The notes below the pieces were generated by a model. It ran no database searches. It was not told where the DNA came from and saw only the letters and a list, made by a program, of their open reading frames with translations. A stretch of DNA of 64,000 nt from positions 1-64,000 of the forward strand of contig JAZQHB010000040.1 in NCBI GenBank assembly GCA_045540355.1. The letters run 5' to 3'. A program made the translations under genes and the position numbers. Shown piece by piece: positions 9,119 through 17,368 of this stretch (position 1 is the stretch's first letter; each line of letters opens with the position of its first letter). Origin of the DNA: RGIG2945 sp045540355 (GTDB taxonomy: Bacteria; Bacillota; Clostridia; Oscillospirales; Acutalibacteraceae).

Positions 9119-12100
9119 TTATTCCTGATGCACTACATTTTCTTCACCAAGCAAATCTGACAGTCGTTTAATCAGTTGTTTGCAAGGTTCGGTTGTACGC
9201 ACTTCGGAAATTTTGTATTCCTTTGTATCCATGTAATAGTAATATACAGGGGTTGTACCTTCTGAGAAGAAAGCGAGCATTTTGTTCGCTCGGGCGATTC
9301 TTTCGTCATTTTTCGTCGGCACTCTTAAAAATAAACCCTGCCTTTTTTTCTTCTGAGGCGTTGTTTCTTTTTGCATAACTGCGTCTGATGACGGTGCCGA
9401 CATAATTGATTCACAGACAACAGAAGTTGGCTGATCTTCTCGGATACTTATTCTGCCGTTAAGAAGCACAATACCACCCTCTCGGAAAATTAAAGGATTT
9501 TCCATAACAAGATTCGGAAAAACCAAAACCTCGACTGAGCCGTATGTGTCCTCAAGAGTTAAGAATACCATTGTATTATTGGATTTTGTAATTTTCTTTT
9601 TGACTTTTGAGATTATGCCCAAAAGACGGATTTTTGAATTATCCTTATACTTACCCTCGGTTTCAGAATCAGTTTGCAGAATTTCGAGCGTTGTTGCACA
9701 TTGCAATTTTTCTGACATTGAGGAATAGTCACTCATAGGATGACCGGAGAGATAAATACCGGTAGTTTCCTTTTCCATCGTCAGTAATTCCATTGTGGTG
9801 TACTCACCGATATTCGGCAGTGTGATTTCTAAAGGTGCATTTATCGTATTATCTTCGTCGAAAAAGCCCATCTGCCCGGAAATATTTTTGTTTTTACTGC
9901 GTTCAAGGTCTTCGAGAATCTGAGGTAATATTGTAAGCATTTGTCTGCGAGTTTCCTTGAAGGAGTCAAATGCACCGCTTTTAATAAGACTTTCAATCGC
10001 TCTGCGGTTAAAGCCTTTACCGAACATCCTGTTACAGAATGTTTGTAATGAAACAAACTCGCCAAATTGATTTCTGTTGTCAATTATTGCATTGATAAGA
10101 TTTCTGCCGATATTCTTAATGGCAAGAAGTCCGAATCTTACACTACCGTCGTCAGAAACCGTAAAAGCAACATCTGAACGATTAACATCCGGTGGCAAAA
10201 TTTTGATGTTTATTTTTGAACATTCTGCAATATATCCTGAAATTTTTGTTGTATCATCAAGGAAGCTGCTAAGTAAAGCAGCCATAAACTCAGACGGATA
10301 ATGACATTTCAGGTACGCTGTCTGATATGAAACATAGGCGTAAGCGGCAGCGTGAGATTTGTTGAAAGCATAAGATGCAAAAGCGGACATTTCATCAAAT
10401 ATCTTATTTGCAACTTCAGCAGGCACTCCCCTTTTAACCGCACCTTCACACTCTGTTGTGCCGTCTTCGTTCTGAAGTCCGTATATGAAGTTTTTTCGTT
10501 CTTTTTCCATAACATCGTGCTTTTTCTTCGACATAGCTCGTCTTACAAGGTCAGCACGACCGTATGAATAACCTGCAAGTGTTCTGAAAATCTGCATAAC
10601 CTGTTCCTGATATACCATACAACCGTAAGTAACATCAAGAATGTCCTTAAGCATTGGTGTTGCGTATTTAACCAGCTGCGGATTATGTCTGTTTCTGATA
10701 TAGGTCGGTATGGAATCCATGGGACCGGGTCTGTAAAGTGAGATAACCGCAATCAAATCTTCAAGACTTTCAGGCTTAAGACCGACAAGTACACTTTTCA
10801 TTCCGGCTGATTCATATTGGAATACACCGTCTGTTTGTCCTGATGAGAGCATTTCAAATGTATCTTTGTCAGAAATATCAATGCTGTCTATTGAGAAATC
10901 AGGAACTTTTTTTCGTATCATTTTCTCAGCATCAGAAATAACTGTCAGAGTTCTTAATCCCAAGAAGTCCATCTTAAGAAGTCCCAATTCTTCAAGAGTT
11001 GTCATGGGAAATTGAGTTACAACCGCTTCGTCATTCAACGCAAGCGGTACATAATCATCGACACAATCTCTTGTAATTACAACACCTGCCGCATGAGTGG
11101 AAGCATGGCGAGGCATACCCTCGACCTTTTTTGCAGTGTCTATAAGCTCCTTGATTTCGGGCGAACTGTCATACTGTGCTTTGAATTCAAATGATTTTTC
11201 GAGTGACTTCTCGATAGTTATGTTGAGTTCTCTCGGTATAAGTTTTGCTACGGTGTCGACCGTTGTATAGGGTACTCCCAAAGCTCTGCCGACATCTCTT
11301 AAAGCTGCTCTTGCGGCAAGGGTACCGAAAGTTACAATCTGAGCTACATGGTCAGCACCGTATTTTCTGACAACATAGTCAATAACTTCAGGTCGGCGAA
11401 CATAACAAAAATCAATATCAAAGTCAGGCATACTGACTCTTTCGGGATTAAGGAATCTCTCAAAGAGAAGGTTGTATTTCATAGGGTCAATACCGGTGAT
11501 GCCTATTGTGTAAGCGGCGATACTGCCGGCACCTGAGCCTCTGCCCGGACCTACAGGTATACCCTGACTTTTTGCATAGTTAATAAAATCATGAACAATG
11601 AGATAATAATCAACATAGCCCATTCTGTTAATTATATCAAGCTCATAATTAAGTCTGTCATAATATTCTTGCGGCGGATTTTCGCCATATCTTTTTATCA
11701 TGCCTTTATGGCACATATCTGAAAACCATGTGAAATGGTCGATTCCGTCAGGAACTTCGAAATGAGGAAGCTTTGTGTTGCCGAATTCAAAATCCATGTT
11801 GCAGGCATCGGCAATAATCTGTGTGTTAGATATTGCTTCAGGTGCATCAGGGAAAAGTGCAGTCATTTCTTCTTCTGTTTTCAGATAGAATTCATCTGTT
11901 GAAAACTCAAGTCCTGTACTTTCATTGATAGTATGGTTAGTCTGTATGCAAATAAGAACTTTTTGTATTTTAGCATCTTCTTTTTTTACATAATGAGTAT
12001 CATTTGTAGCAACAAGAGGAATACCCGTTTCTTTAGATATTTTTATAATCTGAGGATTGATTTTTAATTGCTCGGCTAAACCGTGATTTTGTATTTCGAG

Positions 12101-12616
12101 ATAGAAATTTCCCTGACCGAATAAGTTGTTATACCAGAGAGCAATTCGTTTAGCTTCATCATAATCGTCGTTTAAAAGTGCCTGAGGTATTTCTCCTGCA
12201 AGACAAGCAGAGAGACAGATAAGACCTTCGTGGTACTTTTCAAGTAATTCTTTATCTATTCTCGGTTTGGTATAAAAACCCGTTACCCAAGCCTCTGAAA
12301 CAATCTTAATAAGGTTTTTATAACCCTCATTGTTTTTACAAAGTAAAACAAGATGATTTCTTTCTGAATCACGACCATGTTCTTTGTCCAATCTTGTTCG
12401 TGCCGCAACATAGACTTCACAGCCTATAATTGGTTTAATTCCTCTCTTTTTGGCTGCTTTATAGAAATCTATTGCACCGTACATTACGCCGTGATCCGTT
12501 ATGGCAACAGAAGTTTGCCCGAGCTCCTTTGCGGTGTCGAGCAAGTTTTCGATACGGCAAGCTCCGTCGAGCAAGCTGTATTCAGTATGCAGATGTAGGT
12601 GTGTGAATCCTGACAT
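9119..12616 (-). CDS. dnaE: DNA polymerase III alpha subunit (DnaE)
   Basis: C-family replicative polymerase of 1165 residues. The N-terminal PHP domain opens THLHLHTEYSLLDG. The palm carries the metal-binding aspartates in MPDFDIDF, followed by the HAAGVVI region. A fingers and tandem HhH region follows, and the OB fold lies near the C-terminus (IRLLGIISKVKKK onward). There is no inserted DnaQ exonuclease domain, so this is DnaE and not PolC. In Firmicutes DnaE usually extends primers for PolC. The ATG lies 2 nt after the whiA stop region, so it is translated from the same message. Confidence 0.96.
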   Translation of the reverse strand: MSGFTHLHLHTEYSLLDGACRIENLLDTAKELGQTSVAITDHGVMYGAIDFYKAAKKRGIKPIIGCEVYVAARTRLDKEHGRDSERNHLVLLCKNNEGYKNLIKIVSEAWVTGFYTKPRIDKELLEKYHEGLICLSACLAGEIPQALLNDDYDEAKRIALWYNNLFGQGNFYLEIQNHGLAEQLKINPQIIKISKETGIPLVATNDTHYVKKEDAKIQKVLICIQTNHTINESTGLEFSTDEFYLKTEEEMTALFPDAPEAISNTQIIADACNMDFEFGNTKLPHFEVPDGIDHFTWFSDMCHKGMIKRYGENPPQEYYDRLNYELDIINRMGYVDYYLIVHDFINYAKSQGIPVGPGRGSGAGSIAAYTIGITGIDPMKYNLLFERFLNPERVSMPDFDIDFCYVRRPEVIDYVVRKYGADHVAQIVTFGTLAARAALRDVGRALGVPYTTVDTVAKLIPRELNITIEKSLEKSFEFKAQYDSSPEIKELIDTAKKVEGMPRHASTHAAGVVITRDCVDDYVPLALNDEAVVTQFPMTTLEELGLLKMDFLGLRTLTVISDAEKMIRKKVPDFSIDSIDISDKDTFEMLSSGQTDGVFQYESAGMKSVLVGLKPESLEDLIAVISLYRPGPMDSIPTYIRNRHNPQLVKYATPMLKDILDVTYGCMVYQEQVMQIFRTLAGYSYGRADLVRRAMSKKKHDVMEKERKNFIYGLQNEDGTTECEGAVKRGVPAEVANKIFDEMSAFASYAFNKSHAAAYAYVSYQTAYLKCHYPSEFMAALLSSFLDDTTKISGYIAECSKINIKILPPDVNRSDVAFTVSDDGSVRFGLLAIKNIGRNLINAIIDNRNQFGEFVSLQTFCNRMFGKGFNRRAIESLIKSGAFDSFKETRRQMLTILPQILEDLERSKNKNISGQMGFFDEDNTINAPLEITLPNIGEYTTMELLTMEKETTGIYLSGHPMSDYSSMSEKLQCATTLEILQTDSETEGKYKDNSKIRLLGIISKVKKKITKSNNTMVFLTLEDTYGSVEVLVFPNLVMENPLIFREGGIVLLNGRISIREDQPTSVVCESIMSAPSSDAVMQKETTPQKKKRQGLFLRVPTKNDERIARANKMLAFFSEGTTPVYYYYMDTKEYKISEVRTTEPCKQLIKRLSDLLGEENVVHQE

Positions 12617-12618
12617 AG

Positions 12619-13509
12619 TTATAATTCCTTTGAAAGATCAACGATTTTCTTAAGTCTGTGCTTAATGCCGGATTTGGTAACTTTGTTATCAAGCAAATCG
12701 GAAAGTTCCGAAAGCGATGCTTCGGGATTTTGCAATCTGATTTCGCATAATTCACGAAGCTCGGGTGTCAATGAGTCAAATTTGCCGTTAGCTTTGAGTT
12801 TGTTTATGGCTTGCACCTGATTAAGACCTGCATCAATAGTGCGTATCATATTAGCATACTCAAAATTATTTTTTCGGTTAATTCGATTGATGACATCTTT
12901 TTCTACCTTGGTAACCATAAATTGAAGCGTCAGCTCATTAGCTCCGATAAGTGCTAATAATTCTTCGATTTCTTCTGAATTTTTAAAATAAATTATATGG
13001 TTTGAGTTTCGTATTGAATATTTAGGAGATAAGTTCATATCTTCTATAATCTTCAGTAAATCTGTTGTCAGCTTTGCGTAAGATACAACAAATTCAAGAT
13101 GATAAGATTTATTAGGGTCGCAAACTGTACCGCAGGATAGAAATACACCACGCAGAAAAGCTTTGTAGCACTCGTCACAATTAAAATTAGAATAGTTTAT
13201 TCTTAAAGAAATATCGTTAGAAGAATGACTGAATGCATCGTAAACTTTAATTCGGTCTTCTTGAGAGGGAATTTCTATCTTGTTATTGCCGGCTTTTGTA
13301 AGGGTTACGGTTGGGTTAACTCCGGTTGCATGATGAATCTTTGAACAATATATATCGGCAACAGTGGTGTGTTCGGTTGTAAGAGAAATAGCTCTTGGTG
13401 AAAAAGTTTTACCGAAGAGTGCAAGTCCGTATGCCTGTGCATGGTCACAACATTCTGATTCGTTGTTAACGGCGGCAAGTTCGTCTTTTACCGACGATGA
13501 AAATGACAT
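12619..13509 (-). CDS. whiA: DNA-binding protein WhiA
   Basis: WhiA of 296 residues, a conserved Gram-positive regulator linked to cell division and, in Streptomyces, sporulation. The N-terminal half is a LAGLIDADG-like domain without nuclease activity (AYGLALFGKTF; FLRGVFLSCGTVCDP near 113-127). The C-terminal ~90 residues hold the helix-turn-helix region (NRKNNFEYANMIRT; then LSELSDLLDNKVTKSGIKHR). It lies between rapZ and dnaE. The yvcK gene that normally precedes it is absent. Confidence 0.93.
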   Translation of the reverse strand: MSFSSSVKDELAAVNNESECCDHAQAYGLALFGKTFSPRAISLTTEHTTVADIYCSKIHHATGVNPTVTLTKAGNNKIEIPSQEDRIKVYDAFSHSSNDISLRINYSNFNCDECYKAFLRGVFLSCGTVCDPNKSYHLEFVVSYAKLTTDLLKIIEDMNLSPKYSIRNSNHIIYFKNSEEIEELLALIGANELTLQFMVTKVEKDVINRINRKNNFEYANMIRTIDAGLNQVQAINKLKANGKFDSLTPELRELCEIRLQNPEASLSELSDLLDNKVTKSGIKHRLKKIVDLSKEL

Positions 13510-13554
13510 AATACCATAACCCCCTTTCCGAATAGTGTGAAAATACGCTATTCC

Positions 13555-14412
13555 CTACTTTATAATATCACGGTGACTTATCGACGGAGAATATCCGTTT
13601 TCCGTGAGATGTTTAAATATTTGTTCGGCGAACACAACTGAACGGTGATGACCGCCTGTGCATCCTATAGCAATAACCAATTGGCTTTTACCTTCGACTA
13701 TGTAATTAGGAATTAAGAATGAAAGCATATCTTTAATTTTTTCAAGCAAAGTCTTTGCTTCGTCAAACTTCATAACATAGTCAAAAACTTCTTTTTCAAG
13801 ACCGGTTTTATGCTTGAGTTCGTTAATATAAAATGGATTAGGTAAACACCTTACATCAAAGACAAGGTTGGCATCCAACGGCACACCTGACTTAAAGCCG
13901 AAAGACAGAACACGAATTTTCATAGCGTTGTCTGAATTACTCAAGAACATTGCAGCTATGCGTTCCTTACACTGTGCAGGTGTCATTGATGTAGTGTCAA
14001 TATAGTAATCTGCAAGCTGTCTTATCGGTTGAAGATTGCATCTCTCTGCTTCAATCGCCTTAACAATTGAGTCTGAAAATTTTTCTGAAAGCGGGTGTTT
14101 ACGCCTTGTTTCGCTGTAGCGATTTACTATGGTGTCAGTGTTTGCATCAAGAAACATGATTTTATACTCGATGTTTTTTCGTTTGAGCTCATCAAATGAC
14201 TTGAAGATATCATTGAATGATTCGCCGACACGCATATCGACAACAAATGCAACTTTTTCGCGTTTCTCTCTCGATTGCAAAATTAAATCGACAAAAGTAG
14301 GTATAAGCTTCGGGTGCAGATTGTCTGCACAGAAGAAGCCTATATCCTCAAGAGCGTTGATAACTCGTGATTTACCCGAACCCGATAAACCGGTTACAAA
14401 TAAAAGGTCCAT
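13555..14412 (-). CDS. rapZ: RapZ/YvcJ nucleotide-binding protein
   Basis: P-loop protein of 285 residues. The Walker A GLSGSGKS lies at 8-15, and the C-terminal domain shows RVLSFGFKSGVP and the strongly conserved GCTGGHHRSV motif. In E. coli RapZ is the adaptor that targets GlmZ RNA. In Firmicutes the homologue YvcJ hydrolyses nucleotides and affects competence. It sits between murB and whiA in the usual hprK-rapZ-whiA context. The ATG follows TAGGAGTAATCA, and the murB stop codon lies inside that leader. Confidence 0.92.
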   Translation of the reverse strand: MDLLFVTGLSGSGKSRVINALEDIGFFCADNLHPKLIPTFVDLILQSREKREKVAFVVDMRVGESFNDIFKSFDELKRKNIEYKIMFLDANTDTIVNRYSETRRKHPLSEKFSDSIVKAIEAERCNLQPIRQLADYYIDTTSMTPAQCKERIAAMFLSNSDNAMKIRVLSFGFKSGVPLDANLVFDVRCLPNPFYINELKHKTGLEKEVFDYVMKFDEAKTLLEKIKDMLSFLIPNYIVEGKSQLVIAIGCTGGHHRSVVFAEQIFKHLTENGYSPSISHRDIIK

Positions 14413-14421
14413 TGATTACTC

Positions 14422-15333
14422 CTAATCTACAATTTTAACTTCTCTTTCTAAAATGACGCCTTTTTGCTCAAGAACTGTTTTTTGAACAAAATCAATAAGA
14501 TTGAGGATATCGGTAGTTGTTGCGTTACCGATATTGATAATAAAACCTGAGTGCTTTTCGCTGACCTGAGCTCCGCCGATTGTTTTGCCTTTCAAGCCAC
14601 ATTCTTCGATTAAAGCGGCGGCAAAATATCCTTCGGGGCGTTTGAAAACACTGCCGGCACTCGGGAATTCTAAAGGTTGCTTTTCGCGTCTCTTACCTAT
14701 AAGTTCATTCATCTTAGATTGAATATCTTCTTTATTGCCTTTTTGAAGTTTTAATTCAAGCGAAATAATTATATCATTGTTATTCGAATAAGCAGAATGT
14801 CGGTAAGAAAGGTCAAGCTCCTCACCTGTTCGCGTTCCGATATTACCCTGAGGGTCGATATGAGTGCATTTTACAAGAACATCTTTCATTTCTCCGCCAT
14901 AAGCACCGGCATTCATATATGCAGCACCACCACACGAGCCGGGGATACCGAAAGCAAACTCAAGACCTGTCAGCTCATTTTCCAAAGCAAAATTGCAGAG
15001 CTTTGAAAGAGTAAGTCCTGCACCGCAGATTATAGTTGTTTCATCAACTAAGTCGATGTTTGTAAAGCCGTCACTCAGCTTTATAACTATACGATCAAGC
15101 CCTTCGTCAGGCACTAAAAGATTACTTCCGTTGCCGAGAATGAAAGGTTTAATATTTTGTTTTGAGCACTCCTTGAGAAGCTTTGATAACTTTTCAACAG
15201 AATTAGGCTCAATAAGTAACGGAGAGATACCTCCGGTTTTGAATGTTGTGTATTTGCTCATCGGAACATCGTGAGAAACTTTGCATCCGATATTTTGTGC
15301 AAAACTACAAATCAATTCATAGCAAGTATTCAT
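14422..15333 (-). CDS. murB: UDP-N-acetylenolpyruvoylglucosamine reductase
   Basis: FAD- and NADPH-dependent enzyme making UDP-MurNAc, the second step of peptidoglycan precursor synthesis. It has 303 residues and is of the type IIa form typical of Firmicutes. Visible: the FAD-binding GNGSNLLVPDEG, the GIPGSCGGAAYMNAGAYG segment, SYRHSAYS, and the catalytic serine region FPSAGSVFKRP with the late ECGLKG. It is encoded between the ROK kinase and rapZ. Confidence 0.95.
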   Translation of the reverse strand: MNTCYELICSFAQNIGCKVSHDVPMSKYTTFKTGGISPLLIEPNSVEKLSKLLKECSKQNIKPFILGNGSNLLVPDEGLDRIVIKLSDGFTNIDLVDETTIICGAGLTLSKLCNFALENELTGLEFAFGIPGSCGGAAYMNAGAYGGEMKDVLVKCTHIDPQGNIGTRTGEELDLSYRHSAYSNNNDIIISLELKLQKGNKEDIQSKMNELIGKRREKQPLEFPSAGSVFKRPEGYFAAALIEECGLKGKTIGGAQVSEKHSGFIINIGNATTTDILNLIDFVQKTVLEQKGVILEREVKIVD

Positions 15334-15367
15334 AAAAATTCATAGCCTTTCCGACCATAATGTTAAG

Positions 15368-16315
15368 TTAGTATTTCAAGATAGCTGAACCGATGATTCC
15401 GGCATTGTTGCCAAGTTGTGCTTTTAAAATTTTAGTCTGCTTATCGGCATATTTAGTGTAAATCTGACTCGAAATATAGTCGCGAAGCGGTTTGAGAAGA
15501 TTTTCACCCTCGTTACTGATGCCGCCGCCAACGCAAACAATTTCCGGCTGAAAGATATTGATTAGATTGCTGATGCCGACGGAAACATATTTGATATATG
15601 TTTCCACAACTTCTTTTGCAGCTTTGTCGCCTTCACGCATTGCATCAAATGAAGTTCTGCCGTTGACTGAATCAATATTGCCGTCAACAATTTTCCACAT
15701 GATAGAATCAGGATTATTTTTCATAGCTTCTTTTGTTTGAGAAATCAAGGCAGTTGCAGAAGCGTATTTTTCCCAACAGCCATTTCTGCCGCAGTTACAC
15801 GGGATTCCGTCGACAGTGATTACTGTGTGACCTACTTCGGCAGCCGCACCGTTAATTCCGTTAAGAATTTCACCGTTGACAATAATTCCGCCACCAACGC
15901 CGGTACCGAGCGTTACTGCTATAAAGTCTTTAACGCCATGACCTACACCTGCAATCTGCTCGCCTAATGCAGCACAGTTAGCATCGTTGTCAAGGTATAT
16001 TGGTTTATTTAATCTTTCTTCAAGCATTTCTTTTGCAGGAACATTGTTGAAGCCAAGGTTATTTGCAAATTCAATATATCCGTTAGACTTGTTAACAGAA
16101 CCGGGAGTACCGATGCCGACCGATTCAATTTCGTCCATAGATAAATTACCGTTCTCAACCGCCATTTTAACTGCTGTTGTTATATCGTCAAAGATTTCTC
16201 CGGCAGGTCTGCCTGCGTTTGTCGGAATTGATGCTTTAGCAACAATGTTATATTTTTCATCTACAACACCGACAGAAATATTTGTTCCGCCTAAATCTAC
16301 TCCTATTTTATACAT
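15368..16315 (-). CDS. ROK-family sugar kinase, probable glucokinase
   Basis: Cytoplasmic ATP-dependent sugar kinase of 315 residues. The ATP loop DLGGTNISVGVV is at the N-terminus, the catalytic DNDANCAALGE is in the middle, and the ROK zinc/sugar signature GHTVITVDGIPCNCGRNGCWE follows, with CxCGxxGC cysteines intact. This pattern fits Firmicute GlcK. I start at the ATG at 16315 because the GTG at 16324 belongs to the AGAGGTGA ribosome site. Its place directly behind hprK links it to sugar uptake control. Specificity for glucose is likely but not shown. Confidence 0.85.
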   Translation of the reverse strand: MYKIGVDLGGTNISVGVVDEKYNIVAKASIPTNAGRPAGEIFDDITTAVKMAVENGNLSMDEIESVGIGTPGSVNKSNGYIEFANNLGFNNVPAKEMLEERLNKPIYLDNDANCAALGEQIAGVGHGVKDFIAVTLGTGVGGGIIVNGEILNGINGAAAEVGHTVITVDGIPCNCGRNGCWEKYASATALISQTKEAMKNNPDSIMWKIVDGNIDSVNGRTSFDAMREGDKAAKEVVETYIKYVSVGISNLINIFQPEIVCVGGGISNEGENLLKPLRDYISSQIYTKYADKQTKILKAQLGNNAGIIGSAILKY

Positions 16316-16329
16316 CTGAATCACCTCTG

Positions 16330-17298
16330 TTAATAATTATGCCAAATATCTAATTCCTCTTGCTGAGGCATGATATCATCGACCATTCCTAAGCCGTGAA
16401 GAAGCTCACGAGCTGCATTATATCCTGTTCGCTTTAATCTGTTGTTGAGAGCGGCAGTTTCTATGATGATAGATAAATTTCTGCCCGGTTTAACAGGTAC
16501 AACCATTGAAGGTATGTGAATACCGAGAATTTCTCTTGTTTCATCATCAAGACCAAGCCTATCGTAAGCTTTGCCTGCTTCCCATGGTTCGAGTTCGACA
16601 ATCATATCGATTTTTTGTGTCATTTTAACGGCACCCATACCGAATGTTTTTCGGGCGTTGATTACACCGACACCGCGAAGTTCGATAAAGTGTCTGATGT
16701 TATCAGGTGCAGAACCTATGAGGGATCTTTCGGATACTCGCCTTATCTCAACCGCATCATCAGCAATTAAGCGATGTCCTCTTTTTATGAGTTCAAGTGC
16801 AGTTTCACTCTTGCCGACACCACTGTCGCCTAAAATAAGCATACCCTCACCTGCAACCTCGACCAAAACGCCGTGACGGGTAACTCTCTCAGCTAATTGC
16901 ACATTCAGATAAGAGATAAGATTCGACATGCAGGTCGATGTCGCCATCTTCGTTCTTAAAAGAGGAATATTGTATTCTTTTACTAGGTTTAAGAAGTCTT
17001 CATCACAGTCGTGTCCTCTCGTTATTATGAGAAGAACGGGTTTTTTAGATAAAAAGTTTTTAAGACTGCTTATCTTTTCTTCTCTCGGTAGACTGTTGAG
17101 ATACTCCATTTCAGCAAGACCAAGAAATTCTATTCTGTCACTGTCGAAGAAATCGGAATATCCCGATAAAATAAGTCCGGGCCTGTTTACATCAGATGTA
17201 ACAACATATAATTCACTCGGATCTTTTGGAGAAAAGATAACTTCAAAAGAATTATCTTTGATAATTTTTGCAACTGAAACATGATATTTTGAAATCAT
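16330..17298 (-). CDS. hprK: HPr kinase/phosphorylase
   Basis: Bifunctional sensor enzyme of 322 residues that phosphorylates HPr at Ser46 and removes the phosphate, setting carbon catabolite repression through CcpA. An N-terminal domain of ~130 residues precedes the kinase domain with Walker A GDSGVGKS, the catalytic HRLIADDAVEI stretch, and the family signature LRGVGVINARKTFG. The C-terminal helix (YNAARELLHGLGM) is typical. It is the first gene of a long leftward run and has a clear promoter. Confidence 0.96.
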   Translation of the reverse strand: MISKYHVSVAKIIKDNSFEVIFSPKDPSELYVVTSDVNRPGLILSGYSDFFDSDRIEFLGLAEMEYLNSLPREEKISSLKNFLSKKPVLLIITRGHDCDEDFLNLVKEYNIPLLRTKMATSTCMSNLISYLNVQLAERVTRHGVLVEVAGEGMLILGDSGVGKSETALELIKRGHRLIADDAVEIRRVSERSLIGSAPDNIRHFIELRGVGVINARKTFGMGAVKMTQKIDMIVELEPWEAGKAYDRLGLDDETREILGIHIPSMVVPVKPGRNLSIIIETAALNNRLKRTGYNAARELLHGLGMVDDIMPQQEELDIWHNY

Positions 17299-17325
17299 AA
17301 TTATCCCTCCTTCTCTTACTGATAT

Positions 17326-17354
17326 ATTATATTACAAATGTGTTTTTTTTCCAA
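17326..17354 (-). promoter_or_regulatory. Predicted sigma-A promoter for the hprK operon
   Basis: Minus strand TTGGAA, a 17-bp spacer and TATAAT, about 28 bp before the hprK ATG and immediately behind the uvrA stop. It would drive hprK, the ROK kinase, murB, rapZ, whiA, dnaE and pcrA. Confidence 0.7.
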
Positions 17355-17368
17355 TAGATTTGTTAAAA

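Noticed and set aside
9200..12600. Several antisense open frames of 60-80 codons within dnaE
   Set aside because: No ribosome sites, no recognisable domains, and a strongly conserved gene on the other strand.
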